A DNA stretch of 7,198 nt. Source: Bacteroidota bacterium. GTDB taxonomy: Bacteria; Bacteroidota; Bacteroidia; Chitinophagales; UBA10324. Within the stretch, counting starts at the first letter, position 1. Every line of letters starts with the position of its first letter. The notes beneath the pieces were generated by a model that saw nothing but the letters and a program-made list of their open reading frames with translations, was not told the DNA's origin and ran no database searches. Where the stretch lies: NCBI GenBank assembly GCA_003455275.1, contig DMRR01000139.1, positions 1 to 7,198 on the forward strand. Direction: 5' to 3'. Made by a program: the position numbers and the translations under genes. This document shows positions 4,818-7,198 of this stretch, in pieces.

Positions 4818-7198
4818 CTATGAGAAGACAGGGAGCTCGACAAAAAAGGTTGTTCCGAAATTTTCTTCACTTTCAAACCAGATTTTGCCTCCAGCCATTT
4901 CAATAATATTTTTTGTAATAGCTAATCCCAGCCCGGTTCCGGATGATTTGGTTGTAAAATTCGGAACAAAAATATTTTGCTTTCTGTCCTCACTAATTCC
5001 TGAACCATTGTCATGAACGCTTACAATAATTTTCCGGTCATTGTTAGATGCTGTAACTTGTATCATTCCTTCCTGACCGGTTGGTATGGCCTGAATGGAA
5101 TTAAGAATAAGGTTATTGAAAACCCGGAGAAGCTGATTTTTATCTGCAAAGATTTCATCATTGATTCTTCCTTCAGTGTGAATTGAAATATTCACTCCTT
5201 CATTTTGTTTGTAAAGATTCACGGAATGATAAACGACTTCGAGTAGGTGCATTTTTTCATTTTCCGGTTTCGGCATTTTTGCGAATGAAGAAAATTCGGT
5301 TGCTATTTTGGATAGATTATCTATTTGTTCAACCAGAGTTCTTGAAACTTTTGCAGCCAGTTCATCTGCTCGGGGGTCATTGGAATCATAAGCGCGTTGC
5401 AAATGCTGGATGCTGAGTTTCATTGGCGTCAAAGGATTTTTGATTTCATGTGCTACCTGCTGAGCCATTTCGCGCCAGGCACTTTCGCGCTCACTGCGCG
5501 CGAGTTGTTGTGCGCTCTCATCTAATTTCAAAATCATTTTATTGAACTCGTTGACCAATACCGCAAGCTCATCGCGCGCCTTCCATTCGATTGGTTGATT
5601 TTTTCCTCCTACTGTTACTTGCTTAAACTTAGCTGCGATAGTGGAGAGTTTGCGGGTGATTTGCCTTGAAATAAAAGGAGCAAGAAATCCGGCCAGTATC
5701 AGAGCTGTAACCAAAATATTAATAAGCGTTGAAAAGAAATATCCTATCTGTTCATTCAGTAATCGATAGGTATTGAAGTATGGAATATTAAGATAAGCGA
5801 GGAACTGACCATCTTCATTGTAAATAGGTTTATAACCACTCAGATATTTCAGTTTGCCGACCGATTCCTCCTGAATAATTTCACTTGGAATATTTTTTTG
5901 CATCACATGAAAAGCGCGGGAGTCCATCATCCGGCTTTGCAAACCTTTTTCAAAAATGCTTGGTTGTGATGAAGTAAGCAGCACGCCATGCCGGTCATAG
6001 AAATTGACATCCATGTCATGCAGAGCCGTGAAGTCATTAATATTTATATTGAGCATAGATGATAAATCACGCGGAGTGAAACCACACAGAGAATCAAAAG
6101 AAATTGTATTACTGACTACATAGCGAACTGACTGTTCTACCTCCTTCATTTTCTCTGAAAGTTTTTCTTTCGAGCTGATGTTGAATTGTGATTGAAATAA
6201 TCTTCCAATAAATAATCCCAGAAAAAGAACAGAAAGAAAAATGATAAAGATGAACGAGAGCTGAATGATATTTCTGAACGAGGCTTCAGCAAAAGAAAAA
6301 AAGTGCGCACTTCCTCTTGCATACAAGTAAATATAAAATGTAAGTGAGATTAGCACCACAAATAGAAATGCTGCCACGAACAGATAGGAGAATGCAGAGA
6401 AAAATTCCTGAATAGGATTTAGTTCTTTGGAAACAATAACTGTATCTCCATCACTCTGTTTTAAAACTATATGCTCAATAGCTCCATTACTTATTTGTAC
6501 GGGGTCATTCAGTTCTTTTATTGTATTTCCCAAACTATCAAAAACAGGATACTCAAACCTTCCGCTGCTTTCACTAAGGCGATTGTTTTCATAAATGGCA
6601 AATGAATAGCTCTGTGCTTCTTCCGGAATTTTGTCTTTCTCTTCCAGCAGCAATTCAGGATACACATTTATTCTGTTCAGTAATTTACTGCGCAGAACAA
6701 TAAACAACCGGCCTAAATAATTTCCGTCAACAATGATTGGATAGAAATCATAATAACCGCTTCCATTCAGCCGTGTATTGAAATAAAAAAGTTTTCCAGC
6801 TATCAGGGTCTGTGAATTATTCAGAATTTCATTTCCGAAATTATCGGCATTCCTTCCTTCTTCATTATTTAGCGGTGAGCCCTCTGAATTGAAAGCGAAA
6901 AAATCAACTTCGTACCTGCTGAATCCAAAGGAGAAATACATCTGGCGCAGCCGGTCTGAAAATTCACGATATGAAATAAGAAAAGGATTCTGAAAATAAT
7001 TCCTGATAAAAATATCTGCTTCAATCTGTGGGCGCATATCTGTGAGCAAAAACTCAGTGACATTATCTCTTTCATTTATGAGCTTATGGGCGAGCGCCAC
7101 TCTGGAATTTAAATCATTTTCTTTTCTGAAATAAGTGGTGAGCAGGGCGCAACCGACTGAAAAAATAATGAGCAGTACAAACAACCGGACTAAATCGA
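4818..7198 (-). CDS. NtrY-like transmembrane sensor histidine kinase (5' end cut by window)
   Basis: A membrane sensor kinase that should autophosphorylate and pass phosphate to an unseen response regulator. Residues are numbered from the TTG at 7184. That TTG is not a convincing start: the frame stays open to the window edge (D-L-V-R precede it) and it falls in the first membrane segment, so the gene is partial. Membrane segments are about 1-19, 263-289, 306-328 and 484-506. They frame a large extracytoplasmic region (20-262) and a second one (329-483), both Cache/PAS-like by eye. A HAMP-like linker follows (about 503-560). The dimerisation domain has VAHEIKNPLTPMKLS with phospho-accepting H579. 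The ATPase domain has the N box (NLILNSIQA, 691-699), G1 DNGSG (725-729), an F box around 739-746 and G2 GTGLGL (749-754). No PAS domain lies between HAMP and H579, unlike classical NtrY. DUF4294 follows 88 bp from ATG 4729. Confidence 0.92.
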   Translation of the reverse strand, partial: DLVRLFVLLIIFSVGCALLTTYFRKENDLNSRVALAHKLINERDNVTEFLLTDMRPQIEADIFIRNYFQNPFLISYREFSDRLRQMYFSFGFSRYEVDFFAFNSEGSPLNNEEGRNADNFGNEILNNSQTLIAGKLFYFNTRLNGSGYYDFYPIIVDGNYLGRLFIVLRSKLLNRINVYPELLLEEKDKIPEEAQSYSFAIYENNRLSESSGRFEYPVFDSLGNTIKELNDPVQISNGAIEHIVLKQSDGDTVIVSKELNPIQEFFSAFSYLFVAAFLFVVLISLTFYIYLYARGSAHFFSFAEASFRNIIQLSFIFIIFLSVLFLGLFIGRLFQSQFNISSKEKLSEKMKEVEQSVRYVVSNTISFDSLCGFTPRDLSSMLNININDFTALHDMDVNFYDRHGVLLTSSQPSIFEKGLQSRMMDSRAFHVMQKNIPSEIIQEESVGKLKYLSGYKPIYNEDGQFLAYLNIPYFNTYRLLNEQIGYFFSTLINILVTALILAGFLAPFISRQITRKLSTIAAKFKQVTVGGKNQPIEWKARDELAVLVNEFNKMILKLDESAQQLARSERESAWREMAQQVAHEIKNPLTPMKLSIQHLQRAYDSNDPRADELAAKVSRTLVEQIDNLSKIATEFSSFAKMPKPENEKMHLLEVVYHSVNLYKQNEGVNISIHTEGRINDEIFADKNQLLRVFNNLILNSIQAIPTGQEGMIQVTASNNDRKIIVSVHDNGSGISEDRKQNIFVPNFTTKSSGTGLGLAITKNIIEMAGGKIWFESEENFGTTFFVELPVFS

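Noticed and set aside
6869..7075. Second minus-strand frame of 68 residues inside the kinase region
   Set aside because: It overlaps the kinase in another frame on the same strand, has no recognisable domain and is an out-of-frame shadow.

Overview
The window looks like an ordinary chromosomal segment of a member of the Bacteroidota. The sequence is AT-rich and leaders are A-rich, mostly without Shine-Dalgarno sites. Three perfect matches to the Bacteroidota -7 element (TAnnTTTG) lie just upstream of gene starts. Gene content agrees: a DUF4294 protein, a soluble DPM1-type mannosyltransferase, an Mpl ligase and an NtrY-like kinase without a PAS domain. No mobile element, CRISPR array, tRNA or rRNA was seen. 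Family names come from recognising motifs by eye, not from database searches.

Left block, minus strand (about 1-3089). mpl (peptidoglycan-recycling ligase) comes first, then a DnaQ-type 3'-5' exonuclease with an extra C-terminal domain, then a polyprenol-phosphate mannose synthase starting at TTG. The gaps are 87 and 47 bp, so co-transcription is possible, although a candidate -7 box sits just upstream of the exonuclease. The first nine bases of the window, read on the minus strand, are ATG AAA AAA and may start the next gene.

Centre, plus strand (3090-4148). Two tandem genes of 150 bp each encode 49-residue paralogous lipoproteins whose mature parts would be only 23 residues. The second gene is easily missed because it is so short. 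They have a shared -7 box in front and a strong intrinsic terminator behind (3510-3541). This pair is the least explained part of the window. A MarC-family membrane protein follows; the terminator lies inside its longest open frame, which argues for the shorter start at 3585.

Right block, minus strand (4145-7198). A large membrane sensor histidine kinase, cut by the right edge of the window, is followed by a secreted DUF4294 protein of unknown function. The DUF4294 gene overlaps the end of marC tail to tail by 4 bp.

No gene-free stretch exceeds about 90 bp. The linking theme, if any, is the cell envelope: wall recycling, lipid-linked mannose, small lipoproteins, a membrane transporter-like protein and an envelope-facing sensor. 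That grouping is inference, and adjacency alone does not show a shared pathway.
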